Part shown: positions 24,028 through 32,882 of the stretch, one piece after another
Layout of the letters: each line of letters starts with the position of its first letter
Position numbering within the stretch: the first letter of the stretch is position 1
Origin: Sediminibacterium goheungense
GTDB taxonomy: Bacteria > Bacteroidota > Bacteroidia > Chitinophagales > Chitinophagaceae
Length of the DNA stretch: 64,000 nt
Direction: 5' to 3'
NCBI RefSeq assembly: GCF_004361915.1
Contig: NZ_SNWP01000010.1
Location: 940,501-1,004,500 of the forward strand
The notes under the pieces: model-generated
The model's database searches: none
Told to the model about the DNA's origin: nothing
The model's input: the letters and a program-made list of their open reading frames with translations, nothing else
Position numbers and translations under genes: made by a program

Positions 24028-25653
24028 TTATTCAGTAACCCGAAACCAATCTGCATCGAGGAAACCCGCATCATTGGTAGTAGTGGCCCTTGTACAGAAC
24101 AAACCCAGTTTGGCGCCTACCCACTTACCGGGCTGTGCCGTAAATGAAATGCCTGCATCATTAAAACGGATGTTATCTATGCTATAACTAAAGCCACAAA
24201 CAGCACCGGCAGTAACTTTCACCCGCAGGTATACCCAATCGTGAGGAACTGTTGTTATTATTTTTTCTGTTGCAACAGTACCCTTATCTGCTGCTTTAGC
24301 CTCTACATAGATGAGTTGTAACTGTTCTTTCTCTTGTTTTAACATAAGCCCTGCATAATCTAGCCCCATAACAACCAATCCGGCACGCTCTAATGCTATT
24401 TTAGGGTTAGGTGAAAATTTCAGCTTTACGGTTGCTGTAAAAGTTGCTGCCGGAAATTTTTGCAGGAGCAGGTTGGGTACATCCCATAAATTCTTTGCCG
24501 CATCGGGCTGCTTGTCAGAAAACAAACGAAGTGTACCATTGGCGGGCTGCATAAAATGCCAGGTAGCTTTTGCATTAGCCTGCCATTGCCATTGCAAACC
24601 CAGTACCTCTGCATTAAACTCATCACTATCCGGTGGTGTTTGCACAGGATAGGTTTTGCCGATATTGGGTTTCTTATAAGTAGTAACCGGCTCTCCTTTC
24701 CCATCACCATCAGCATCTACACCTATTATGGGCCAATCATTTTTCCATTGCATGGGCTGCAGGTGTACCACCCTACCATAAGCTTCCTTATCCTGAAAAT
24801 GCAGGAACCAGTCTTCACCTGTTGTGGTATTTACCCATGCACCCTGGTGCGGGCCATTGATATTCGTATTGCCCTGATCCATCACTACTTTTCTTTCGTA
24901 AGGACCATAAATATTTTTAGCACGTAATACCAGTTGCCATCCGGTTGATACGCCACCTGCCGGTGCAAAAATGTAATAGTAACCATTACGCTGATACAAC
25001 TTCGGACCTTCAATGGTGGGGTCGGTTGCATGACCATCATACACCAGTCTGCCGGCACCTGTTGTTGCTGTGCCGGCTGCATTCATTGGTTTGATCACAA
25101 TGATACTTTTGATACCTGCCCTGCTACCGGCATAGGCATGCACGAGATAAGCTTTACCGTCTTTGTCCCAAAGCGGACAGGGATCAATCAATCCCTTTCC
25201 TGCTTCCACCAATACGGATATTGACCATGGGCCTTGTATATTTTTTGCTTTGGTGAGATAAATACCAAAATCAGGATCGGGATAGTAGATGTAAAATTCA
25301 CCCTTATGGTAACGGATTGAAGGCGCCCACACACCATTGCCATGCTGTACAGCTGAAAAATGATCAGCAGGTAATTGTTGTGGCAATGCATAGGCAATCA
25401 GGTTCCAGTTTACAAGATCTTTGGAATGAAGAATAGGTAAACCGGGAGCAGCATGAAAAGAAGATGCCGTCATATAAAAATCATCTCCCACCCTAATAAC
25501 ATCCGGATCGGAATAATCGGCGTGCAGAATGGGGTTTTTGTATGTACCGTTTTTTTGATCAGCTACCCATGCTTTTGAAACATGAGGTTGCTGAGCATAC
25601 ACTTGTAGTGTAATGAACAGAAGTGAAAAAAAAATTGGTTGAAGTTTTATCAT
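24028..25653 (-). CDS. GH43 family glycoside hydrolase (arabinofuranosidase/xylosidase type)
   Basis: A 541-residue secreted enzyme (signal peptide about 1-20). Residues 35-320 form a five-bladed propeller: HADYSDPDVIRVGDDFYM contains the catalytic base Asp, PLWDKDGKAYLVHAY the pKa-modulating Asp, and IEGPKLYQRNGYYY the acid Glu. Residues 340-540 form the C-terminal beta-sandwich common in this branch (DSDEFNAEVLGLQWQWQ). The family removes arabinose or xylose side chains, here probably from pectin. Linkage specificity cannot be read from the sequence. It is convergent with the LacI gene. Confidence 0.9.
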   Translation of the reverse strand: MIKLQPIFFSLLFITLQVYAQQPHVSKAWVADQKNGTYKNPILHADYSDPDVIRVGDDFYMTASSFHAAPGLPILHSKDLVNWNLIAYALPQQLPADHFSAVQHGNGVWAPSIRYHKGEFYIYYPDPDFGIYLTKAKNIQGPWSISVLVEAGKGLIDPCPLWDKDGKAYLVHAYAGSRAGIKSIIVIKPMNAAGTATTGAGRLVYDGHATDPTIEGPKLYQRNGYYYIFAPAGGVSTGWQLVLRAKNIYGPYERKVVMDQGNTNINGPHQGAWVNTTTGEDWFLHFQDKEAYGRVVHLQPMQWKNDWPIIGVDADGDGKGEPVTTYKKPNIGKTYPVQTPPDSDEFNAEVLGLQWQWQANAKATWHFMQPANGTLRLFSDKQPDAAKNLWDVPNLLLQKFPAATFTATVKLKFSPNPKIALERAGLVVMGLDYAGLMLKQEKEQLQLIYVEAKAADKGTVATEKIITTVPHDWVYLRVKVTAGAVCGFSYSIDNIRFNDAGISFTAQPGKWVGAKLGLFCTRATTTNDAGFLDADWFRVTE

Positions 25654-25684
25654 TTTACTGTACTCCTTTTATGCTTGATTGTGG

Positions 25685-25818
25685 TTAACCACTGCGTTAC
25701 ACGGAGTGAGGCACAGAGTTTCACAGAGGTAGGCCTATACAATGTATACCAGCAGCTGATTTATTCAAAAACCTCCGTGACACTTCGTGTTATGCTCCGT
25801 GCAACGCTGTGGTTCCTT
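25685..25818. repeat. CACAGAG/CTCCGTG word block with hairpin potential
   Basis: Between GH43 and CE8 (both minus strand), AACCACTGCGTTACACGGAG and GGCACAGAGTTTCACAGAGG words are followed by CCTCCGTGACACTTCGTG and CTCCGTGCAACGCTGTGG. The halves are largely complementary, making a large imperfect hairpin like that at 32651-32755. Confidence 0.65.
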
Positions 25819-25868
25819 CCTTCATCAGTAGACTATCAAAATCTTACAGAAGAAACAATTACCTTTCT

Positions 25869-26813
25869 TTAGAGAGGTTTCCAATCGCCGAAGATATTTT
25901 TGAGCGTATATTTTTTCACCTCCTCATCATTCAGTTGTTTGATCCATGCGGGTCGGGAGGCCGGTTGTGCACCGGGACCGGTATTTTTATATTCCGCATA
26001 ACGCACAGTTGCTTCATTGGCAGGGTTGCGCCAGTTGTTCCAACCCTCGGGAATAATATGGTCACCTATTTCACAACGTATATAGGTTACACTGGCATGC
26101 GGTTGCCAGGGGCGCCCCAGACTTACTTTCTTAAAAGCTGAATCTGCCGTAAGCTTACAATCAAAAAACACAAAACCATAAGGTACTTCACGGGGTGTGG
26201 ATGCCGCGGTTACGTGTGAATTCTTTTTGCTGTGGATCAAACAGTTTTGAAATACAGCTGTGGCCGCACCAAAAATAAAATCGGTACTGCCTTCTATGTA
26301 ACAGTCTTTATAATACTGCCTGCTACCTGCTCCACTACAAAACAATACATCCTGAAAACCCAGAAAGCGACAGTTATTGAAACTGAGTCTGTCGCCATTC
26401 GCAAACACTGCTACGGCCTGCCCTGCAGTAAAACCTGCATTGTTTTCGAAGCTGATATTCTCTGCATAAAAATCATTCGCATACAAAAAGAAACTGGCCG
26501 ACGACCAGGTGTTGATGGTATCGCCATTGGGTAGTTTTTTACCCGCATGGTTATCGTAAGTGAGAATGGTATTCATTTTATCTTCTCCGATGAGACGGAT
26601 AAAATCTTTTCTTGTATCGAGCACCAGTCTTTCTTTGTAAATACCCTTCTTTACAAAAATGGTAACAGGTTTTGTGTTGCCGGAAGCTATGGCATCAAAA
26701 GCTGCCTGTACAGTTGTGTACTGTCCTGAGCCGTCTTTGGCAACCACCATTCTTTGTTGCGCATGTACTCCTACACAACAAAGCAAAAAAGCAATCAAAC
26801 AAATCTTTTTCAT
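25869..26813 (-). CDS. Pectinesterase (CE8)
   Basis: A 314-residue secreted pectin methylesterase (signal peptide about 1-18). All usual CE8 signatures are present: GQAVAVFANGDRLSFNNCRF with FLGFQDVLF, the catalytic Asp in YIEGSTDFIFGAATAVF, and SLGRPWQPHASV with the substrate-binding Arg and Trp. It removes methyl groups from homogalacturonan so lyases and GH28 can act. Unlike the CE8 half of the fusion protein its active-site motifs are canonical. It lies after susD on the same strand, beyond a hairpin. Confidence 0.94.
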   Translation of the reverse strand: MKKICLIAFLLCCVGVHAQQRMVVAKDGSGQYTTVQAAFDAIASGNTKPVTIFVKKGIYKERLVLDTRKDFIRLIGEDKMNTILTYDNHAGKKLPNGDTINTWSSASFFLYANDFYAENISFENNAGFTAGQAVAVFANGDRLSFNNCRFLGFQDVLFCSGAGSRQYYKDCYIEGSTDFIFGAATAVFQNCLIHSKKNSHVTAASTPREVPYGFVFFDCKLTADSAFKKVSLGRPWQPHASVTYIRCEIGDHIIPEGWNNWRNPANEATVRYAEYKNTGPGAQPASRPAWIKQLNDEEVKKYTLKNIFGDWKPL

Positions 26814-26830
26814 ACACTAAACTTAACAAA

Positions 26831-26854
26831 GAAGGCCGATACACATCGGCCTTC
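26831..26854. terminator. Hairpin after susD (likely terminator)
   Basis: GAAGGCCGAT and ATCGGCCTTC form a perfect 10-bp stem with the loop ACAC. In the minus direction it is followed by TTTGTTAAG. It lies between the end of susD and the CE8 gene and probably ends or attenuates the susCD transcript. Confidence 0.65.
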
Positions 26855-26875
26855 TTATATCATATACTCAGGGGG

Positions 26876-28684
26876 TTAGTAGCCAGGGTTTTGGGTTAGG
26901 TTCGGATTGGCATCTCTTGCGGGTTGTGGTATGGGTAAAAGTTCTGATTTACCCGTAACAAAACCTGTTGCATAACGAGCCAGTGCCGTTGTATTTACTG
27001 CTGCCTGTGCCCAGTTTACCCTTGTGGTATTGGCTGGTGCAGTAGTTGGTGCCGGTGCATAAAATGAATTGGCCCATAAAGTAGCATCATCTGCTACCGA
27101 ATTATTACGGTAATACATAAACTCAGGTAAAGTACTGAAAGCTCCCGACCTGGTTGACATAGCCAGCAATGCTGTTTTGGTTTCTGCAATTTTGGTAGCC
27201 AGTAAGTTCCAGCGAATGAGGTCGAATTTACGTACACCTTCACCACCCAGTTCTAATGATCTTTCTCTTACCACTGCATCAAAAAAAGTAGCTTTTGAAA
27301 GACCCGCAGGCAGATCAACCGTAACATCGGGAGTACTGATGGGTTTTCCGAAACCTCTTCTTCTCACCTGGTTCACCGCATTGTAAGCAGCAGCTGTAGG
27401 ACCACTGATTTCATTTTCTGCTTCTGCAAACATCAGCAACACATCTGAATAACGGAGTATCTGCCATTTCAAACCAAAATATTGTACCGCATCAGTGGGT
27501 GATACTGCCGGACCTGTGATCCAGTCTCTTCTGTATTTACCATCGCACATAGCTGTGAGTGCCTGACCAATTTTAGTGGTACCATTGGCTGCTACATTAT
27601 AGGGTGCACAGGTAACATCTCTTCTCAAGTCATTCTGATCGAACAGATAGAAATAAGTAGGTAATACGTTGATACTTTTATTACCGAGGTTATTTACCGT
27701 AGGTCCGTTATAATAAGCAAGCTTGGTATCTGCTGTTGCATTTCTGCCGATACCACTTGCCTGAAACATCAGCTCCCCTTGCGGATCGGCCACTACCCTT
27801 GCATTCACCTGATCTTTCCACAAAGCCCTGAAACTGGGGTTCATGGAATGTTGATTAGAGGCAATGATTTCACTGCACTCATCTCTCGCAATCTGGTAAT
27901 AGGTAAGGTAATCGGTAGGTCTTTTCATAGACGCATCACTGCGCAAAGCAAAGCCACCGCGGAACAAAGCTATTCTCGCACGCAAACCTTTTACCGTGCC
28001 TTTGGTAATACGCTCATCTAACTGATCACCGATCGTAGTAATCTCATTTCTCCACGGAACGAGATCAGCTGCTACTTTTAAATCGGCCAGTAAACGATTG
28101 TAAAGGGTATCTCTGTCTGTACGCGTAGGAAAAGGATTGGCAGAAGCCAGTGAAGCTGCGGGTTGAAAATGCGAAGGCACATCACCCCAGTTTACAATGG
28201 CCTGAAAATAAAACTGTGCACGCAGGGTAAGCGCTTCACCATACAATCTGCGCAATTGTTTTTTCTCCTGCTCACTGCCATTGTTGTACATATCCATTTT
28301 AGGAATATTGGAAATACAGATATTGGCATATTCAATACCGGTAAACAACTGGTTAAACGGATTGGTAATTTGTGCATTACCGGATGTAGCATTGTAACGA
28401 GCAATATCTCTACGGTCATTATCGGCATTACCGGTTGGGCCCTGCATTTCATCGGTATCTACGGTGTAGTAAAGACTTAAACGGATACCGAAACCGGCAT
28501 CACCTACCAGCCTGCTGTACACACCCGCCAATGCTTTGCGCGTGCTGGCTACATCCTGGAAAACCATTTCAGCACCCACATCGGTAATGGGTTGCTGATC
28601 GAGGTATTTTTTACAGCCGGCAGTCAGAAACAATATCCCCGCTGCTGCGATCACTGTGAGTTTGTTAAAAAATGTATTGTTCAT
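26876..28684 (-). CDS. SusD/RagB family glycan-binding lipoprotein
   Basis: A 602-residue outer-membrane lipoprotein with signal peptide and lipobox cysteine C24 in FLTAGCKKYLDQQP. It has the SusD N-terminal tetratricopeptide-type helices (AEALTLRAQFYFQAI region) and C-terminal motifs LRYSDVLLMFAEAENEI, VNQVRRRGFG and FFDAVVRERSLELGGEGVRKFDLIRW. It caps the SusC channel, whose gene lies 18 bases upstream, and helps capture glycan; by context pectin oligosaccharides. Confidence 0.95.
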   Translation of the reverse strand: MNNTFFNKLTVIAAAGILFLTAGCKKYLDQQPITDVGAEMVFQDVASTRKALAGVYSRLVGDAGFGIRLSLYYTVDTDEMQGPTGNADNDRRDIARYNATSGNAQITNPFNQLFTGIEYANICISNIPKMDMYNNGSEQEKKQLRRLYGEALTLRAQFYFQAIVNWGDVPSHFQPAASLASANPFPTRTDRDTLYNRLLADLKVAADLVPWRNEITTIGDQLDERITKGTVKGLRARIALFRGGFALRSDASMKRPTDYLTYYQIARDECSEIIASNQHSMNPSFRALWKDQVNARVVADPQGELMFQASGIGRNATADTKLAYYNGPTVNNLGNKSINVLPTYFYLFDQNDLRRDVTCAPYNVAANGTTKIGQALTAMCDGKYRRDWITGPAVSPTDAVQYFGLKWQILRYSDVLLMFAEAENEISGPTAAAYNAVNQVRRRGFGKPISTPDVTVDLPAGLSKATFFDAVVRERSLELGGEGVRKFDLIRWNLLATKIAETKTALLAMSTRSGAFSTLPEFMYYRNNSVADDATLWANSFYAPAPTTAPANTTRVNWAQAAVNTTALARYATGFVTGKSELLPIPQPARDANPNLTQNPGY

Positions 28685-28702
28685 ATAGCAATATTTGATC
28701 GG

Positions 28703-31700
28703 TTAAAAAGTTGCGTTTACACCAAAGATGAAGGTTCTGCTTTTTGGATAGGCTGAGTAATCAAGACCCTGTGTAAGCGGACTGTTACGTACACTCACTT
28801 CCGGATCGTAACCGGTGTATTTGGTAAAGATGGCCAGGTTGTTTCCGGTAAAGTAGAAACGCAGCTTACTCATTTTCAGTCCGGCCAGTTGTTTCACCGG
28901 CAGGCTATAACCAATGGTTACGTTGTTGATGCGCAGGAAAGAACCATCTTCAATGGCCCATGAATGCGGATAGAAAGCACCTGCACTCTTCAGCGGCTGC
29001 CAGATGGTTGCATTGGCATTCAATGCCGCCAGCTGATCGGGTGCAATACCCACCACCTGGTTACTACCATTTACATACTGCGCGGTTTGACCCGTTGCCG
29101 TTACCACTTTCCAACGATTGGTCATGATATCGAGCATATTGGAATTGGCGGTATAACCATTGGTAAACTCAATCTTGTTGGCATTGTACACATCATTGCC
29201 ATAAGAGAAGTTCATGAACACACTCATGTCCCAGTTCTTATAAGTGAACTGCTGGTTGAGACCACCGGTGAATTTGGGTAAGGGGTTACCAATCACCTGT
29301 CTGTCTTTATCGAGTGTAATGGTACCATCACCATCCAGATCCTTGAATCGGATAGAGCCGGGCTGTACCGGACCAATGATACCTGCATTGCTTACCACAC
29401 CTGCTTTCAGTGTGTACACACCTGTTGACGTGTTGTAATCGAAATCACTCACTTTATAAAAACCATCTGTTACCAGACCCCAGATAGCACTGGTGGGGCT
29501 GCCTATGCGGATGATATAATCGGTAGGCTGACCGGAAACACCCCAGCTCGCAGCGGGGAAGAACGATTTCTGGTTCAGACCCAATTGCTCCACATTGTTG
29601 TTGTTGAAGGACATGTTATAAGAAACCGTCCAGCTGAAATTTTTATTACGTACCGGTGTAGCGCTGATCTGGAACTCCACCCCTTTGTTGGTGGTTTTAC
29701 CCACGTTCTGTAATTGCGTGGTATAACCATAGGTAGGTGCAATGGGTACGTTCAGCAGCAGATCCTTAGAGCTGTTGTTGTAAATATCAACACTCAGGTT
29801 AACCCTGTTTTTGAAGAGGCCGATATCTACACCAAAGTTTTTGTTAACGGTAGATTCCCAACGCAGACTTTCATTAACCAGACCTGCAGAATAGAAAGCA
29901 TTTACAATTTCATTGTTCATACCATAATACAAACCACCATCGTTTCTGAAAGTAGTGAGGAAGAGGTAGTCGGCAATACGGTTATTACCCACGGTACCAA
30001 AACCGGCACGGAACTTCAGGTCGCTGAGGAAGTTTACATTTTTCAGGAACTTTTCATTCTTCGCTCTCCAGGCAACAGAACCTGAAGGGAAATAACCCCA
30101 CTGACGACCCGGTGCAAATTTAGAAGCACCATCGGCACGGAGGTTGAATGAGAAATAGTATTTATCCTCGTAAGCATAACTCAGTGCACTGAAGAAAGAC
30201 AGGCTGGTATACCTTGTTTTGTTGACACGCGGAAAACCTGCAAACTTATTGGCCAGCGATGTATTGGTTAATGCATCATTTACCGAAGTAAAAGTTGGGT
30301 AATCGCGGAACTGACTGGTATAACGTTCTGTACGCAGGTCATAGGTTTCCTGACCCACGAGGATGGTGAAATCGTGTTTGTCTTTATAACCGTTTACCGA
30401 ATAGGTTAAGGTATTGGTATTGGTGATGGTAGTACGATCGAGTGTATCGAGTGTAACAATCGCTTTTCTACCACCTTGTATAATAGCGAAAGGTGTAATG
30501 GTATCGCTGAACTGGCGGTCGATGGCTTTCTGTTGATCGTAACCAATGGTTGATTTGAAACTCAGGTTTTTTACAATGGTATAAGTAGCTGCAGCGGTAA
30601 CGTTGAATACATCGGTGGTTTTACGTCTGTATTCTGCATTGGCCAGTGAAATAGGATTCACAAGATTCAAACCATTGCCCACATTGGGGTCTGCCAATGG
30701 ATCGGCATCATCAATATCCTGCGCTGCAGAAAGAAAGGGTCTGTACTTCACCGCATTACGCAAACGGTTATACGATGTACCCTGGTCTGATGAAGTACCT
30801 GCACCCAATACATCGGTATTGGTATAACGGGCAGTAACAGCCAGTTTCAGGTTGTTGAGAATTTTATAATCTGTTTTCAGGTTTAAGAGGTGACGGCGAT
30901 AGTTGGAATTGAGTACAATCGCTTTATCATCGTTATACGTATAACCGAAATTGTAGGTGATTTTTTTGTTACCACCCATGGCAGCAATATTATGCGTTTG
31001 CATGATGCCGGTGCGGCCCATCACTTCTTCCTGCCAGTCTACCGGACTTACATTTCTGTAATTAGACAGTGTATCCCAGGTAGTACCAAAGTTTCTGGCA
31101 AAAGTAGCGCTGTCGGTAGAACTACCTCTTGCTCTTTCAGACTGATAGATCACATAGTCATATGGTGTTTGCACTTTCAATCTTTTGGCGAGTGATTTCA
31201 CACCCACAAAACCATTATAGCTAACTACCATTCTGCCGGGCTTACCGCTTTTGGTGGTAATAACGATTACACCATTGGCACCACGCGCACCATAGATGGC
31301 GGTAGCAGCGGCATCTTTCAGCACATCGATGCTTTCAATATTCTGTGGTGAGAGGGCCGATAAACCATTTTCTACCTGCACACCATCTACTATATATAAG
31401 GGAGAGTTATCGCCGGTGATCGACATACCACCACGTACCCTGATACGGATATCAGCATCGGGCGAACCTTCAGCTGTAGTAGCCGTAACACCTGCCAGGC
31501 GGCCGCTCAGTGCTTCTGCAGCTGAGTTGATGGGAATATCTTTCAGGTCCTTGGCGCCTACGCTGGCAACAGAAGCCAGGAGGTTTTTTCTTTTCACGGT
31601 CTGGTAACCGATCACCACCACATCATCCAGTGATTCTGCTGCTGCAGCTGAGAGAGAAGTGTTGATATTGTTTCTGCCGTTTACCGCTTCTTCTTTGGCA

Positions 31701-31948
31701 GTAAAACCAACAGAGCTGAATACCAGTGTAACACGACCATTGGCGGCGAGTAAACGGTAGCTACCATCTTTGGCGGTAACGGTACCATTCTGTGTACCTT
31801 TTACTTTCACGCTCACACCCTCGAGCGGCTGGTTATCGGCACCTGTAACACGGCCCTTGATTTCAAAGCTGTTCTGGGCCAGTGCAGAGATACACATGAA
31901 CAACAAGGCTAGAGCGGTTACACAATAGCGTTTCAATTTTTGTGGCAT
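28703..31948 (-). CDS. SusC/RagA family TonB-dependent outer-membrane transporter
   Basis: A 1081-residue protein if started at ATG 31948 (MPQKLKRYCV, followed by a signal peptide ending ISALAQ); the frame extends upstream to 32068 but the extra part lacks sense. A carboxypeptidase-like beta-sandwich (residues 27-105) precedes the TonB-box and plug region, with the SusC signatures IRIRGGMSITGDNSPLYIVDG-like plug sequence and IESIDVLKDAAATAIYGARG. A 22-strand barrel follows, ending FGVNATF. It imports glycan fragments with the SusD partner, using TonB energy. No STN domain is present, so it is not a FecR/sigma-coupled type. Confidence 0.94.
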   Translation of the reverse strand: MPQKLKRYCVTALALLFMCISALAQNSFEIKGRVTGADNQPLEGVSVKVKGTQNGTVTAKDGSYRLLAANGRVTLVFSSVGFTAKEEAVNGRNNINTSLSAAAAESLDDVVVIGYQTVKRKNLLASVASVGAKDLKDIPINSAAEALSGRLAGVTATTAEGSPDADIRIRVRGGMSITGDNSPLYIVDGVQVENGLSALSPQNIESIDVLKDAAATAIYGARGANGVIVITTKSGKPGRMVVSYNGFVGVKSLAKRLKVQTPYDYVIYQSERARGSSTDSATFARNFGTTWDTLSNYRNVSPVDWQEEVMGRTGIMQTHNIAAMGGNKKITYNFGYTYNDDKAIVLNSNYRRHLLNLKTDYKILNNLKLAVTARYTNTDVLGAGTSSDQGTSYNRLRNAVKYRPFLSAAQDIDDADPLADPNVGNGLNLVNPISLANAEYRRKTTDVFNVTAAATYTIVKNLSFKSTIGYDQQKAIDRQFSDTITPFAIIQGGRKAIVTLDTLDRTTITNTNTLTYSVNGYKDKHDFTILVGQETYDLRTERYTSQFRDYPTFTSVNDALTNTSLANKFAGFPRVNKTRYTSLSFFSALSYAYEDKYYFSFNLRADGASKFAPGRQWGYFPSGSVAWRAKNEKFLKNVNFLSDLKFRAGFGTVGNNRIADYLFLTTFRNDGGLYYGMNNEIVNAFYSAGLVNESLRWESTVNKNFGVDIGLFKNRVNLSVDIYNNSSKDLLLNVPIAPTYGYTTQLQNVGKTTNKGVEFQISATPVRNKNFSWTVSYNMSFNNNNVEQLGLNQKSFFPAASWGVSGQPTDYIIRIGSPTSAIWGLVTDGFYKVSDFDYNTSTGVYTLKAGVVSNAGIIGPVQPGSIRFKDLDGDGTITLDKDRQVIGNPLPKFTGGLNQQFTYKNWDMSVFMNFSYGNDVYNANKIEFTNGYTANSNMLDIMTNRWKVVTATGQTAQYVNGSNQVVGIAPDQLAALNANATIWQPLKSAGAFYPHSWAIEDGSFLRINNVTIGYSLPVKQLAGLKMSKLRFYFTGNNLAIFTKYTGYDPEVSVRNSPLTQGLDYSAYPKSRTFIFGVNATF

Positions 31949-32178
31949 AAGCAAACAATTTAAGGCGGTGGCGTTCCGTCTTTTGATGGGTTGATAAACA
32001 ATAGATGATAATGAATAGGTGCCACGAAGCGTGGTCAAAACAGAAGTATGTTTCTGGTAGCAATTCATAGCAAGCTCGTTTTCCGCTGCCCCCCGGCCCC
32101 CTGAAAGGGGTTTTGAGAGGCAGAATCGTTACCAATTCTACGCTTAACTACAGAAACCCCGAAGGATAACAGATGTCT

Positions 32179-32206
32179 TTTTTTACGCAAACGTTCCCGG
32201 CAACGA
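32179..32206. promoter_or_regulatory. Operator-like site, copy 2 (upstream of susC)
   Basis: T-tract, then ACGCAAACGTTCCCGG and CAACGA; identical over 28 bases to the site at 20296-20323 except for one base. It lies about 230 bases upstream of the chosen susC start. Conservation of this string before two operons of one pathway supports a shared regulator. Confidence 0.6.
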
Positions 32207-32640
32207 TCTCACAGCAGCCCATGTTGGATCGCGGAGGGCAGATGGCTGATGTAGGATCGCGGATGTCGGATTTTTGATTTTTTGATGTTTGATTTTTTGA
32301 TTTCCTTTTTCTTGCTAATGGCTAAAGGCTCACAGCTCATATCTTCATCCCTATGTTATACCTAATGCCTAACACCTAATGCCTAACGCCTATTTCTAAT
32401 TCTCCCTTTTGAATTTTGCATTTGCTCGCAGCTCGCAGCTCATAGCTCATAGCTTTTTCCTATCCACCCTGGCTAATGGCTAATAGCTAACAGCTAAAGG
32501 CTCTGTCATTTCTTGAATTTTGCATTTGCTCGCAGCTCGCAGCTCATAGCTCATAGCTTTCTCCTACCCACCCTGGCTAATGGCTAATAGCTAACAGCTA
32601 AAAGCTCTCTCCAATTTTGAATTTCTAAGCAATTCCCTCT
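32207..32640. repeat. Extended word-repeat block
   Basis: Successive groups of words: GGATCGCGGAnGgCAGATGG, then TTTTTGATGTTTGATTT, then GCTAATGGCTAAAGGCTC, CTAATGCCTAACACC, GCTCGCAGCTCGCAGCTC with ATAGCTCATAGC, and CTAATGGCTAATAGC. The segment with TTTTGCATTTGCTCGCAGC and TAATAGCTAACAGC occurs twice, at about 32414-32498 and 32519-32608. No coding frame makes sense. Confidence 0.7.
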
Positions 32641-32650
32641 ACTACAGAAC

Positions 32651-32755
32651 CCTCCGTGGTACTCCGTGCATTACTCCGTGCAACTCTGTGGTTTAACCTC
32701 ACGGACTTTTTTAACCACAGAGTTGCACAGAGTGGAACACGGAGTTACACGGAGG
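32651..32755. repeat. Near-perfect ~44-bp inverted repeat of CTCCGTG/CACGGAG words
   Basis: The arms 32651-32693 and 32711-32755 pair over almost their whole length (CCTCCGTGGTACTCCGTGC against GCACAGAGTGGAACACGGAG and neighbours), with an 18-base loop. It lies upstream of the GH9 gene. It would form a very stable RNA or cruciform hairpin if transcribed. Confidence 0.8.
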
Positions 32756-32839
32756 GGTAAGAAGGAAATGTAGTGGGTTTTTCTCTTTCTGAAAGCTAAT
32801 AGCTTCTGCACCTCCCCAAAAAATTCTCCAGCCTAACTA

Positions 32840-32856
32840 TGCAACCGATTGCGTAA
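32840..32856. promoter_or_regulatory. LacI-type palindrome upstream of GH9
   Basis: TGCAACCGATTGCGTAA contains the near-perfect dyad GCAAyCGrTTGC, the classic LacI-family operator form with central CG. Its reverse complement, TTACGCAATCGGTTGC, shares ACGCAATCG with the site at 20296-20323. It ends 26 bases before the GH9 start codon, a position suited to repression. Confidence 0.6.
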
Positions 32857-32882
32857 CTTGGGCACAGCCATATACCTAACTT

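Larger units (their letters stand above)
31949..32882. promoter_or_regulatory. Long divergent intergenic region between susC and GH9
   Basis: About 930 bases with no credible gene. It contains an operator-like site at 32179-32206, a long series of word repeats at 32207-32640, a large hairpin at 32651-32755 and a LacI-type palindrome at 32840-32856. It must hold the promoters of susC (minus) and GH9 (plus). Confidence 0.6.

Noticed and set aside
31949..32068. N-terminal extension of SusC
   Set aside because: A proper signal peptide begins at 31948; the extension lies in the regulatory region.
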